Positions 56,769 through 64,000 of a stretch of DNA of 64,000 nucleotides are shown here, piece after piece. The DNA lies in contig JASLGG010000016.1 of the NCBI GenBank assembly GCA_030150265.1, positions 62,001 through 126,000 on the forward strand, given 5' to 3'. The notes beneath the pieces were generated by a model. It ran no database searches. It was not told where the DNA came from and was given only the letters and a program-made list of their open reading frames with translations. The stretch is from Protaetiibacter sp. Its GTDB lineage: Bacteria > Actinomycetota > Actinomycetes > Actinomycetales > Microbacteriaceae. The position numbers were made by a program, and so were the translations under genes. Position 1 is the stretch's first letter; each line of letters begins with the position of its first letter.

Positions 56769-57808
56769 GCTCGCGCGTGACGGAGCTGCTCGGCATCCGG
56801 CATCCGGTGCTGCTCGGCGCCTTCGGCGGCCTGTCGAGCGTCGAGCTCACCGCGGCCGTGAGCGAGTTCGGCGGGCTGGGGCAGTACGGGCTCTACGGCT
56901 ACGGCCCCGACCGCATCCGTGACACCGTCGCCGCCCTGCGCGCCGCGACCGACCGTCCGTTCGGCCTCAACCTCTGGCTGCCGACGGGCGACGAGGTCAC
57001 CCCGGATGCCGTCGACATCGCCGCCGTCACCGGCCCGCTCGCCGCCCTCTACGGCGAGCTCGGCATCGAGCCGCCGGCGCCGCCCGCGGCCTTCCTGCCC
57101 CCGTTCGCCGACCAGCTCGACGCCGTGCTCGAGGCGCGGCCCGCCGTTCTGAGCCTCGTCTTCGGCGTGCCGGATGCGGCGACCGTCGCGGCGGCGCGCG
57201 AGCGCGGCATCCGCGTGGTCGGCACCGCGACGACCGTCGCGGAGGGCCGCGCGCTCGCCGCCGGCGGCGTCGACGCGATCGTCGCGAGCGGAGCGGAGGC
57301 GGCCGGGCACCGCACCTCGTTCCTGCGCCCCGCGGAGGACTCGCTCGTCGGCACGATGGCCCTCGTGCCGCAGCTCGTCGACGCGGTCGACGTGCCGGTC
57401 ATCGCCGCGGGCGGCATCGCCGACCGGCGCGGGGTCGCCGCGGCGCTCGCGCTCGGCGCCGAGGGGGTGCTCGTCGGCACCGCCTTCCTCGCCACCCGCC
57501 AGTCCGCCGCCCCCGAGGCGCATCGGCGACGCATCCGGGAGGCCTCGGACGACGGCACCGTGCTGACGCGCGCCATGAGCGGGCGCCTCGCGCGCGGCAT
57601 CCCGAACCGCGCCGTGCGCGAGATCGAGGCCGGCGCGCGGATCGCGCCGTTCCCCGCGCAGAACTGGGCGACGGGCGTCTTCCGCGCCGAGGCGGGCCGC
57701 CGCGACGAGGGCGAGCTGCTCTCGCTGTGGGCCGGCCAGGCGGCGGGGCTCGCGAGGAGCACGGAGGCGTCGGAGGTGTTCGCCGAGCTGATCGCGGGGC
57801 TGCCTTGA
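56765..57808 (+). CDS. Nitronate monooxygenase family protein
   Basis: 347 aa, GGAGGAGGA before ATG 56765. FMN-dependent TIM barrel of the NMO/2-nitropropane dioxygenase group: TELLGIRHPVLLGAFGGLSS, ASGAEAAGHRTSF (FMN and catalytic His region: SGAEAAGH), VIAAGGIADRRGVAAALALG and EGVLVGTAFLATRQS (phosphate-binding). It may detoxify nitronates such as propionate 3-nitronate or reduce quinones; the substrate is not determined by sequence. Confidence 0.9.
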   Translation: MSSRVTELLGIRHPVLLGAFGGLSSVELTAAVSEFGGLGQYGLYGYGPDRIRDTVAALRAATDRPFGLNLWLPTGDEVTPDAVDIAAVTGPLAALYGELGIEPPAPPAAFLPPFADQLDAVLEARPAVLSLVFGVPDAATVAAARERGIRVVGTATTVAEGRALAAGGVDAIVASGAEAAGHRTSFLRPAEDSLVGTMALVPQLVDAVDVPVIAAGGIADRRGVAAALALGAEGVLVGTAFLATRQSAAPEAHRRRIREASDDGTVLTRAMSGRLARGIPNRAVREIEAGARIAPFPAQNWATGVFRAEAGRRDEGELLSLWAGQAAGLARSTEASEVFAELIAGLP

Positions 57809-57901
57809 CGCAGCGTCGAGGCGTGACCCCCATCCGGGGGTAGACATGAGGGTCCGAATCCCTCCGGAACGGGTACAATCTCTCAACTGAGGGGGTTCGG
57901 G

Positions 57902-59326
57902 ATGGATCGGCCGTACGGCTCGTATGCCGATGTGCTGCTCAAGGGTCGTTATCGCCCGAGCGGCCTCATCGGCCGCGGCGGCATGGCCAAGGTGTACATC
58001 GCGCGCGACGAGCAGCTCGGTCGCGACGTGGCCCTCAAGCTCTTCGCCGCATCCCCCGCGGGAGCCGGGGCGACCCCCGTGTTCGGCGCGGAGCTGCGGA
58101 TGCTCGCCTCGCTCGGCCACCACGGCATCGTCACCCTGCTCGACGCCGGCATCGACGACTCCGTGCCCGAGGAGCCGCACCCCTACCTGATCATGGAGCT
58201 CGTTACCGGGCCCGACCTCGAGCAGGCCATCCGCGGCGACGAGCTCACCCCGCGCTCCATCGCCGAAGTGGGGTACGACATCGCGGAGGTGCTCGACTAC
58301 GTGCACGCCCGCGGCATCGTGCACCGGGATCTGAAGCCGTCCAACGTGCTGCTCGCCGACTACGGTGCGAGCGGGCTGCGGGCCCGCGCCCGCCTCACCG
58401 ACTTCGGCATCGCCTTCGACGGCACCGCGGCCCTCGGCCCGGAGGAGACCAACACCACCGGCACCGCCGCCTACCTCAGCCCGGAGCAGGTGCTGCGCGA
58501 CCTCGTCGGTCCGGCATCCGACATCTACGCGCTCGGGCTCGTGCTGCTCGAGTGCTTCACCCGGCACCTGGAGTACCCGGGCGACCCCTCGGCATCCGCG
58601 ATCGCCCGGCTCAAGACCGACCCTCTGGTGCCCGAGGAGCTGAGCCCGGCGTGGCGCAGTCTGCTGGCGGCGATGCTGCAGCGCGATCCCGCCCAGCGGC
58701 CGCCCGCGCGCGACGTGCTGCTGGCGCTGCGGCAGATCATCGTCGACGACGCGGGGCGCCACCGGCGCAACCCGGCCCCCATCCCGATCGAGGAGACCGC
58801 CCGGATGAGCGCGGTGCGCCGCTACGCGCCCTACGCGCATTCCGGCGACGAGGTGTTCGAGCGCGTCGCCAACCTCGCGCGACGCGTGGCGGAGACGCCC
58901 GTGGCGATCGTGAGCATGATCGAGCACGACGACATCCGATTCCTCGCGCATCCGGGCACCGACATCACGGGGCTCGCGCGCGACGACGGCCTGTGCTCCT
59001 CGGTGGTGGCGCACGACGTGCCGTGGGTGATCGAGAACTGCTCGCTCGACCCGCGCTCCTCGGAGCACGAGCTCGTGACGGGCGACTTCGCCATGCGGTT
59101 CTACGCCGGCGTGCCCATCAAGTCGCCCGAGGGCTACAACGTGGGGGTGATCTCGGTCGCCGACTTCGCGCCGCGCACCCTCGGCGAGAGCCAGCTCGCC
59201 TCGCTCGTCGACCTCGCGGCCCTCGTGACCGACGAGCTCGAGCTGCAGGTGGCATCGCATCGGCTGCGCAGCGAGCTCGCCACCGTCGCCGACGACTCGG
59301 CGCCGGGGCTGCCGCGCGCCGTCTGA
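57902..59326 (+). CDS. Soluble Ser/Thr protein kinase with C-terminal GAF domain
   Basis: 474 aa; GAGGGGG before the ATG. Kinase residues about 15-290: Gly loop IGRGGMAKVY, Lys46 in VALKLF, catalytic HRDLKPSN (Asp143), LTDFGIAF and YLSPEQ. From about 310 onwards is a GAF-type domain (VANLARRVAETPVAIVSMIE, FLAHPGTDITGLARDDGLCS, FYAGVPIKSPEGYNVGVISV) that usually binds small ligands or cofactors. No membrane span or PASTA repeats, so it differs from PknB-type receptors. A cytosolic sensor kinase is implied. Confidence 0.9.
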   Translation: MDRPYGSYADVLLKGRYRPSGLIGRGGMAKVYIARDEQLGRDVALKLFAASPAGAGATPVFGAELRMLASLGHHGIVTLLDAGIDDSVPEEPHPYLIMELVTGPDLEQAIRGDELTPRSIAEVGYDIAEVLDYVHARGIVHRDLKPSNVLLADYGASGLRARARLTDFGIAFDGTAALGPEETNTTGTAAYLSPEQVLRDLVGPASDIYALGLVLLECFTRHLEYPGDPSASAIARLKTDPLVPEELSPAWRSLLAAMLQRDPAQRPPARDVLLALRQIIVDDAGRHRRNPAPIPIEETARMSAVRRYAPYAHSGDEVFERVANLARRVAETPVAIVSMIEHDDIRFLAHPGTDITGLARDDGLCSSVVAHDVPWVIENCSLDPRSSEHELVTGDFAMRFYAGVPIKSPEGYNVGVISVADFAPRTLGESQLASLVDLAALVTDELELQVASHRLRSELATVADDSAPGLPRAV

Positions 59327-59336
59327 GCGCCGCGTT

Positions 59337-59397
59337 GGCGTCGAGACGGCAGTTCCGACCCATCCGGATGCGGTTTTCGGGTCGGAACTGCCGTCTC
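59337..59397. repeat. 61-base hairpin repeat, copy 1
   Basis: Identical to 60354-60414. Arms GAGACGGCAGTTCCGACCC and GGGTCGGAACTGCCGTCTC (19 bases, perfect) surround a 17-base loop. It also overlaps by two bases the stop of the DUF559 gene. Confidence 0.9.
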
Positions 59398-60304
59398 AAC
59401 GCACGAAGGCACGGCGCAGGCGTGCGATGGTCTCGGCGCGATCGGGGCCGAGGCCACGGGCGCGCACCCGGATGACGCGGTAGCCCGCCTCCGTCGCCCG
59501 GTCGAAGCGGCGGATGTCGCGGTCGTACTGATAGGTCGAGGTGCGGTGCTGGTCGCCGTCGTATTCCGCGATGACCCGCTGCTCGGGCCAGACCAGGTCG
59601 AAATGGCCGATCTCGCGCCCGTCTCGATCGCGGACGAGTGCGCCGCACGTCGGCTCGGGGAGGCCGGCGTCGCGGGCCAGCAGTCGCAGCTCCGTCTCGC
59701 GTGGCGACTCGACGCCGTGCCGCACGAGAGCGGCGGCGGCGCGGGCCGCTCGGACGCCGCGCCCCGACGCATCCGCGAGCTCGCGTCGCAGGATGTCGAG
59801 CGCGATATGGGGTCGCGGATCGCGCGGATCGAGCACGCGCGGGTCCAGCACCAGGTGGTCGCCGACGGCGACGAGGGCGGGCAGGGACAGCGCGGTGGCG
59901 CACTCCAGGAAGGCGAGCGCGGGCCGTGACGCGGGGAGTCCCACGCGTACGGCCGGCTCGGCGGGTGGCCCCTCGTGTCCCACGACCCCGCGGCGACGGG
60001 GCCGGGTGAGGCCGACGCCGGCCGTGACATGGAGCGGAAGGGCGTCGTACGGCAGCGGCGCATCCCACAGCGCGGCGGCTGTCGGCCCCGAGAAGCGGTC
60101 GCCGGGCCGGAGCAGGGGCGCATAGCTGCGCGCTGCCGCGACGGCGGGGTGCTCGCGCCCGACGGCTCCGCGCATCCGGACGCCTCGATGGGGCCGCATC
60201 AGGTCGCCCCCGCGCAGACGGGACGCGCTGTGCCCCGCGGCGAGAGCGTCCTCGACCCGGAACACCGGGCCGAGCTCCGGGTCGAGCGGCGTCCTCCGAG
60301 GCAC
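59396..60304 (-). CDS. DUF559 endonuclease-like protein (AbiEi-like N-terminus)
   Basis: 302 aa from GTG 60304, behind GGAGGATCGGGT; ATG 60346 would add 14 residues within the flanking repeat side. N-terminal part: FRVEDALAAGHSASRLRGGD, LMRPHRGVRM and FSGPTAAALWDAPLP, as in AbiEi-type antitoxin-related proteins. C-terminus is a DUF559/Vsr-like PD-(D/E)xK fold: GHFDLVWPEQRVIAEYDGDQ, HRTSTYQYDRDIRRF, GYRVIRVRARGL. Common in actinobacteria, function unknown. It is bracketed by two identical hairpin repeats, which suggests they move or are maintained with the gene. Confidence 0.85.
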   Translation of the reverse strand: MPRRTPLDPELGPVFRVEDALAAGHSASRLRGGDLMRPHRGVRMRGAVGREHPAVAAARSYAPLLRPGDRFSGPTAAALWDAPLPYDALPLHVTAGVGLTRPRRRGVVGHEGPPAEPAVRVGLPASRPALAFLECATALSLPALVAVGDHLVLDPRVLDPRDPRPHIALDILRRELADASGRGVRAARAAAALVRHGVESPRETELRLLARDAGLPEPTCGALVRDRDGREIGHFDLVWPEQRVIAEYDGDQHRTSTYQYDRDIRRFDRATEAGYRVIRVRARGLGPDRAETIARLRRAFVR

Positions 60305-60353
60305 ACCCGATCCTCCCTCCGGCACGCGCGAGCCCGTGGAATTCATCCACAGT

Positions 60354-60414
60354 GGCGTCGAGACGGCAGTTCCGACCCATCCGGATGCGGTTTTCGGGTC
60401 GGAACTGCCGTCTC
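60354..60414. repeat. 61-base hairpin repeat, copy 2
   Basis: A direct, identical copy of 59337-59397, on the other side of the DUF559 gene and between it and the next oxidoreductase gene. Confidence 0.9.
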
Positions 60415-60455
60415 GATGGGCCGGAGGAGGAGCGGGCGGAATAGGCTCCCGGTCC

Positions 60456-61502
60456 ATGCGGTTGCATGAAGTCGTGACTCTCGAACTCGGACTCGACACC
60501 TTCGGCGACGTGACGGTCGACGCGGAGGGCCACCGCCTCCCGTACGCGCGGGTGATCCGCAACACCGTCGAGCAGGGCGTGCTCGCCGACTCGCTCGGCG
60601 TCGACGTCTTCGGCATCGGCGAGCACCATCGCGACGACTTCGCGGTGAGCGCGCCCGAGATCCTGCTCGCCGCGATCGCCGCGCGCACCGAGCGGGTCAA
60701 GCTCTCCACCGCCGTCACCGTGCTGTCCTCCGACGATCCCGTGCGGGTGTTCGAGCGCTTCTCCACCCTGCACGCCGTGTCGAACGGCCGCGCCGAGATC
60801 ACGCTCGGGCGCGGGTCGTTCACGGAGTCGTTCCCGCTGTTCGGCTTCGACCTGCGCGACTACGAGGTGCTCTTCGAGGAGAAGATCCAGCTGCTCGCCG
60901 AGCTGCTGACGGAGGAGCCGGTCACCTGGCAGGGCACGACGCGCCCGCCGCTCGTGGACGCGGATGTCTTCCCCAAGACCGAGGGCGGCCCCATCCGCAC
61001 CTGGGTCGGCGTGGGCGGCAGCCCGCAGTCGGTCGTGCGCGCCGCGCACTACGGCTTCCCGCTCGCCCTCGCGATCATCGGCGGCGACCCGGTGCGCTTC
61101 GCGCCCTACGTCGAGCTCTACCACCGCGCCCTCGCGCAGCTCGGGCGCGACGAGCTCCCGGTCGGCGTCCACTCGCCGGGGTTCATCGCCGACACGGATG
61201 CCGAGGCGCGCGACATCGCCTGGCCGCACTACGAGACGATGGCGAACCGGATCGGGGCCGAGCGCGGCTGGCCGCCCGCCACCCGCGACTCCTTCGAGCA
61301 CGAGGTGGACCACGGCTCGCAGTACGTCGGGAGCCCGGAGACGGTCGCGCAGCGCATCGCCGCGACCGTGCGCGCCCTCGGCGTGCAGCGCTTCGACTTC
61401 AAGTACGCCTCGGGCACGGTGCCGCACGAGCACCTCATGCACGCGATCGAGCTCTACGGCGGGGTCGTCATCCCGCGCGTGCGGGAGCTGCTGGCCGGAT
61501 AG
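60456..61502 (+). CDS. LLM-class flavin-dependent oxidoreductase
   Basis: 348 aa from ATG 60456. LGVDVFGIGEHHRDDFAVSA, LLAAIAARTERVKLSTAVTV, GRAEITLGRGSFTESFPLFG and TWVGVGGSPQSVVRAAHYGF are luciferase-like family motifs, with C-terminal SGTVPHEHLMHAIELYG. It belongs to a different subgroup from the 32156-33217 enzyme. FMN is the probable cofactor; substrate unknown. The ribosome site is weak. Confidence 0.9.
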   Translation: MRLHEVVTLELGLDTFGDVTVDAEGHRLPYARVIRNTVEQGVLADSLGVDVFGIGEHHRDDFAVSAPEILLAAIAARTERVKLSTAVTVLSSDDPVRVFERFSTLHAVSNGRAEITLGRGSFTESFPLFGFDLRDYEVLFEEKIQLLAELLTEEPVTWQGTTRPPLVDADVFPKTEGGPIRTWVGVGGSPQSVVRAAHYGFPLALAIIGGDPVRFAPYVELYHRALAQLGRDELPVGVHSPGFIADTDAEARDIAWPHYETMANRIGAERGWPPATRDSFEHEVDHGSQYVGSPETVAQRIAATVRALGVQRFDFKYASGTVPHEHLMHAIELYGGVVIPRVRELLAG

Positions 61503-61570
61503 CCGCTCAGGGCGCATTGACACCCCCTTTCGGGGGTCGTCTCCCGCCCGATCCCACGCCGTCACCCCGG

Positions 61571-61595
61571 ATACTGCAAGAAATTGCGTGGATTG
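61571..61595. promoter_or_regulatory. Candidate operator upstream of the LacI gene
   Basis: TGCAAGAAATTGCG (61575-61588) followed by a further TTGCG. It resembles the palindrome at 62631-62647, suggesting autoregulation. Confidence 0.5.
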
Positions 61596-61610
61596 CGTAG
61601 AGTTCGTGGC

Positions 61611-62609
61611 ATGTCGAGTCGCCTTGCCGAGGTCGCCAAGAAGGTCGGGGTCAGCGAAGCCACCGTGAGCCGGGTGCTCAACGGCAAGCCGGGGGTGAGC
61701 GAGTCCACCCGGCAGTCGGTGCTGGCCGCGCTCGACGTGCTCGGCTACGAGCGCCCGAGCAAGCTGCGCGGCGAGCGCGCGCGCCTCGTGGGGCTGTTCC
61801 TGCCCGAGCTCACCAACCCGATCTTCCCCGCCTTCGGCGAGGTGGTCGGCGGCGGCCTCGTGCAGCAGGGCTACACGCCGGTGCTCTGCACGCAGACCGC
61901 CGGCGGCATCAGCGAGGCCGACTACATCGAGCTGCTCCTCGAGCAGCGGGTGTCGGGCGTCGTCTTCGTCGGCGGCCAGTACTCGCAGGCCGACTCGCCG
62001 CACGAGCACTACGCGCGGCTCACCGAGCTCGGCATCCCGACGGTGCTCGTGAACGCGCGCCTGCCCGAGCTCGCGTTCCCGACCGTCTCGACCGACGATC
62101 GCGTCGCGGTCGAGCTCGGCTGGAACCACCTGCGGCAGCTCGGTCACGAGCGCATCGGCCTCGTGCTGGGCCCGGAGGATCACGTGCCCTCGCAGCGCAA
62201 GCTGGCGTCCGCGCTGCGCCTCGCGGCGACCGAGGGGCTCGAGCTCGTCACCGCCCACTCGCACTACACGCTCGAGGCGGGGCAGGCGGCGGCGACCCGC
62301 CTGCTGCACGAGGGTGTCACCGGCATCCTGTGCGCCTCCGACCCGCTCGCGCTCGGCGCCATCCGCGCGGTCCGGCGGGCGGGGAGGCGGGTGCCGGCGG
62401 ATGTGTCGATCGTCGGCTACGACGACTCGGCGCTCATGAACGCCACGGATCCCGCGCTCACCACGGTGCGGCAGCCCATCGAGCCGATGGGCCGGCTCGT
62501 GATCGAGCTGCTCGTGGCGCAGCTGCAGGGCGGCCGTGCGGCGACCGAGGAGTACCTCTTCGAGCCGGAGCTGGTGGTGCGGGGGAGCACGGGGCCCGTG
62601 CCGCGCTGA
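61611..62609 (+). CDS. LacI-family transcriptional regulator
   Basis: 332 aa from ATG 61611. HTH RLAEVAKKVGVSEATVSRVL then NGKPGVSESTRQSVLAALDV and hinge LGYERPSKLRG. Effector domain: VGLFLPELTNPIFPAFGEVV through VPADVSIVGYDDSALMNATD, LTTVRQPIEPMGRLVIELLV. It precedes a GH13 alpha-glucosidase and resembles AglR/MalR-type repressors that respond to alpha-glucosides. TGCAAG palindromes flank the gene on both sides. Confidence 0.88.
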   Translation: MSSRLAEVAKKVGVSEATVSRVLNGKPGVSESTRQSVLAALDVLGYERPSKLRGERARLVGLFLPELTNPIFPAFGEVVGGGLVQQGYTPVLCTQTAGGISEADYIELLLEQRVSGVVFVGGQYSQADSPHEHYARLTELGIPTVLVNARLPELAFPTVSTDDRVAVELGWNHLRQLGHERIGLVLGPEDHVPSQRKLASALRLAATEGLELVTAHSHYTLEAGQAAATRLLHEGVTGILCASDPLALGAIRAVRRAGRRVPADVSIVGYDDSALMNATDPALTTVRQPIEPMGRLVIELLVAQLQGGRAATEEYLFEPELVVRGSTGPVPR

Positions 62610-62630
62610 GCCGGGCCGCCGCCGCAAGAT

Positions 62631-62647
62631 CTGCAAGTTTCTTGCAG
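62631..62647. promoter_or_regulatory. Candidate LacI operator before the alpha-glucosidase
   Basis: CTGCAAG-TTT-CTTGCAG, perfect 7-base arms. A further TTCTTGCG half-site follows at about 62657. The related TGCAAGAAATTGCG lies ahead of the regulator gene. Confidence 0.7.
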
Positions 62648-62741
62648 ATTGTTTAGTTCTTGCGTCATTCTGTCGGGTTTCATACATTCGGGAGGTCGGC
62701 GCCGATCGGGCGTCGCGAACGACCCGTAAGGAACCACCCGC

Positions 62742-64000
62742 GTGGACGCAGATGTCCTCCCGCTGACGGAGCCGGCCCCCGCCGCATCCGCCGCCCCCGC
62801 CCCGACGCCGCCCGTCGATGACCCGGACTGGTGGCGCTCCGCCGTCATCTACCAGATCTACCCGCGCAGCTTCGCGGACGGCAACGGCGACGGCACGGGC
62901 GACCTCGCGGGCGTGCGCAGCCGCCTCGGCTACCTGCGCGAGCTGGGCGTCGACGCGATCTGGTTCACCCCCTGGTACGCGAGCCCGCTCGCCGACGGCG
63001 GCTACGACGTGAGCGACTACCGCGCCATCCATCCCGACTTCGGCACGCTCGCCGAGGCCGAGCTGCTCATCCGCGAGGCGCTCGCGCTCGGCATCCGCAC
63101 GATCATCGACATCGTCCCCAACCACGTCTCCGACCGGCATCCGTGGTTCCAGGCGGCGCTCGCGGCCGGCCCCGGCAGCCCCGAGCGCGAGCGCTTCTGG
63201 TTCGTCGACTCCGAGGAGCTGCCGACGCACTGGGTCTCGCCCTTCGCGGGTGACACCTGGACGCGCACCGCGAACCCCGACGGCACCCCCGGCCAGTGGT
63301 ACCTGCACCTCTTCGCGCCCCAGCAGCCCGACCTCAACTGGAACCACCCGGATGTGCGCCGCGAGCACGAGGACATCCTGCGGTTCTGGTTCGACCGCGG
63401 CGTCGCAGGCGTGCGCATCGACTCCGCCGCCCTCCTCATCAAGGACCCGGAGCTCGGCGAGGTGCCCGCGAACCCCGGCCCCGGCGAGCACCCCACCCAG
63501 GACCGCGACGAACTGCACGACGTGTACCGCGGCTGGCGCGCGGTCGCCGACTCCTACCCCGGCGCGCGGGTGCTCGTGGGGGAGATCTGGCTGCCCGAGA
63601 TCGACCGCTTCGTGAAGTACCTGCGGCCCGACGAGATGCACACGGCCTTCAACTTCGACTTCCTCGCCCGCCCGTGGGACGCCGCCGAGCTGCGCGAGTC
63701 GATCGACCTGACGCTCGGGGCCCACGCGCCCGTCGGGGCGCCCTCCACCTGGGTACTCTCGAACCACGACGTCACGCGGCCCGTCACCCGCTACGGCCGT
63801 GCCGACAGCTCCTTCGCGTTCCTCAGGAAGCGCTTCGGCACCCCCACCGACCTCGACCTCGGAACCCGACGGGCCCGAGCCGCCGCCCTGCTCACGGCAG
63901 CCCTGCCCGGCTCGCTGTACATCTACCAGGGTGACGAGCTCGGCCTGCCCGAGGTCGAGGACATCCCGCGCGCCCTCATCCAGGACCCGATGCACTACCG
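62742..64000 (+). CDS. Family 13 alpha-glucosidase (3' end outside window)
   Basis: 420 codons to the edge, no stop. GTG 62742 follows TAAGGA. A 25-residue Pro/Ala-rich start is followed by WWRSAVIYQIYPRSFADGNG, DLAGVRSRLGYLRELGVDAI, VPNHVSDRHPWF, GVRIDSAALL (nucleophile Asp227), LVGEIWLPE (acid Glu281) and LSNHDVTRPVTRYG. This is the GH13 oligo-1,6-glucosidase/alpha-glucosidase branch. No signal peptide, so cytoplasmic breakdown of imported maltose-type sugars is likely, under control of the LacI protein upstream. Confidence 0.93.
   Translation, partial: MDADVLPLTEPAPAASAAPAPTPPVDDPDWWRSAVIYQIYPRSFADGNGDGTGDLAGVRSRLGYLRELGVDAIWFTPWYASPLADGGYDVSDYRAIHPDFGTLAEAELLIREALALGIRTIIDIVPNHVSDRHPWFQAALAAGPGSPERERFWFVDSEELPTHWVSPFAGDTWTRTANPDGTPGQWYLHLFAPQQPDLNWNHPDVRREHEDILRFWFDRGVAGVRIDSAALLIKDPELGEVPANPGPGEHPTQDRDELHDVYRGWRAVADSYPGARVLVGEIWLPEIDRFVKYLRPDEMHTAFNFDFLARPWDAAELRESIDLTLGAHAPVGAPSTWVLSNHDVTRPVTRYGRADSSFAFLRKRFGTPTDLDLGTRRARAAALLTAALPGSLYIYQGDELGLPEVEDIPRALIQDPMHY

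Noticed and set aside
60456..61502. Second LLM oxidoreductase as another element target
   Set aside because: It is intact, lacks the junction core in the equivalent place and belongs to a different subgroup.
59118..63995. Very long open frame on the minus strand (over 1600 codons)
   Set aside because: Antisense to four well-identified genes; an artefact of high GC content, like the other long antisense frames in host DNA.

Overview
The window comes from a high-GC Gram-positive bacterium. Gene order (obgE-proB-proA-small membrane gene-nadD-rsfS), a complete C50 carotenoid operon, a ceb-type cellobiose operon and a recurrent ggatg/catcc base bias point to an actinobacterium, most likely family Microbacteriaceae. 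Host genes are very GC-rich with many GTG starts and 1-4 base stop/start overlaps.

Layout. 1-6.4 kb: housekeeping block (obgE, proB, proA, nadD, rsfS) and tRNA-Ala(GGC). 6.4-10.1 kb: a surface protein with seven RCC1-like repeats, diverging from two paralogous HTH regulators. 10.1-19.4 kb: a remnant of a polyamine-type ABC permease, a pyrimidine-dimer glycosylase-like gene, and the minus-strand operon idi-crtE-crtB-crtI-crtYe-crtYf-crtEb-mmpL with a divergent MarR regulator (C50 carotenoid pigment).

19.44-32.28 kb: a 12.8-kb integrated element, clearly lower in GC than its host. It has a large serine integrase, an Lsr2-like protein, a replication-relaxation protein, a Rep with the HUH endonuclease plus superfamily-3 helicase layout of CRESS-DNA viruses, a second small serine recombinase and several small, mostly unknown proteins. 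Upstream of rep lies an exact circovirus-like origin nonanucleotide (TAGTATTAC) followed by TGTCGCA iterons. No capsid, portal or terminase was seen, so it looks like an integrative plasmid rather than a phage. It sits inside the 3' end of an LLM flavin oxidoreductase gene and carries a divergent replacement for the lost C-terminus, so the gene remains open after insertion. The displaced native end is still present at the left junction. The element also holds a run of ten consecutive hairpins and a second structured, gene-free region.

32-37.5 kb: LLM oxidoreductase, PfkB kinase, RibD-type reductase, a tandem fluoride-channel pair, a toxin-antitoxin pair and a DUF4192 gene. 37.6-49.1 kb: a likely defence/DNA-repair island: DnaQ exonuclease-BRCT protein, UvrD-type helicase, HNH nuclease, and a type I restriction-modification operon in the order R-S-M ending in an Mrr-type nuclease. 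49.1-50.4 kb: a small membrane protein and an SPFH protein. 50.9-56.6 kb: LacI/CebR-like regulator, GH1 beta-glucosidase and a sugar ABC importer with two identical perfect operators. 56.6-61.5 kb: zinc-ribbon peptide, nitronate monooxygenase-like protein, soluble Ser/Thr kinase-GAF protein, a DUF559 gene bracketed by two identical 61-base hairpins, and an LLM oxidoreductase. 61.6-64 kb: LacI regulator and the start of a GH13 alpha-glucosidase.

All calls are by eye from sequence motifs; no database search was run.
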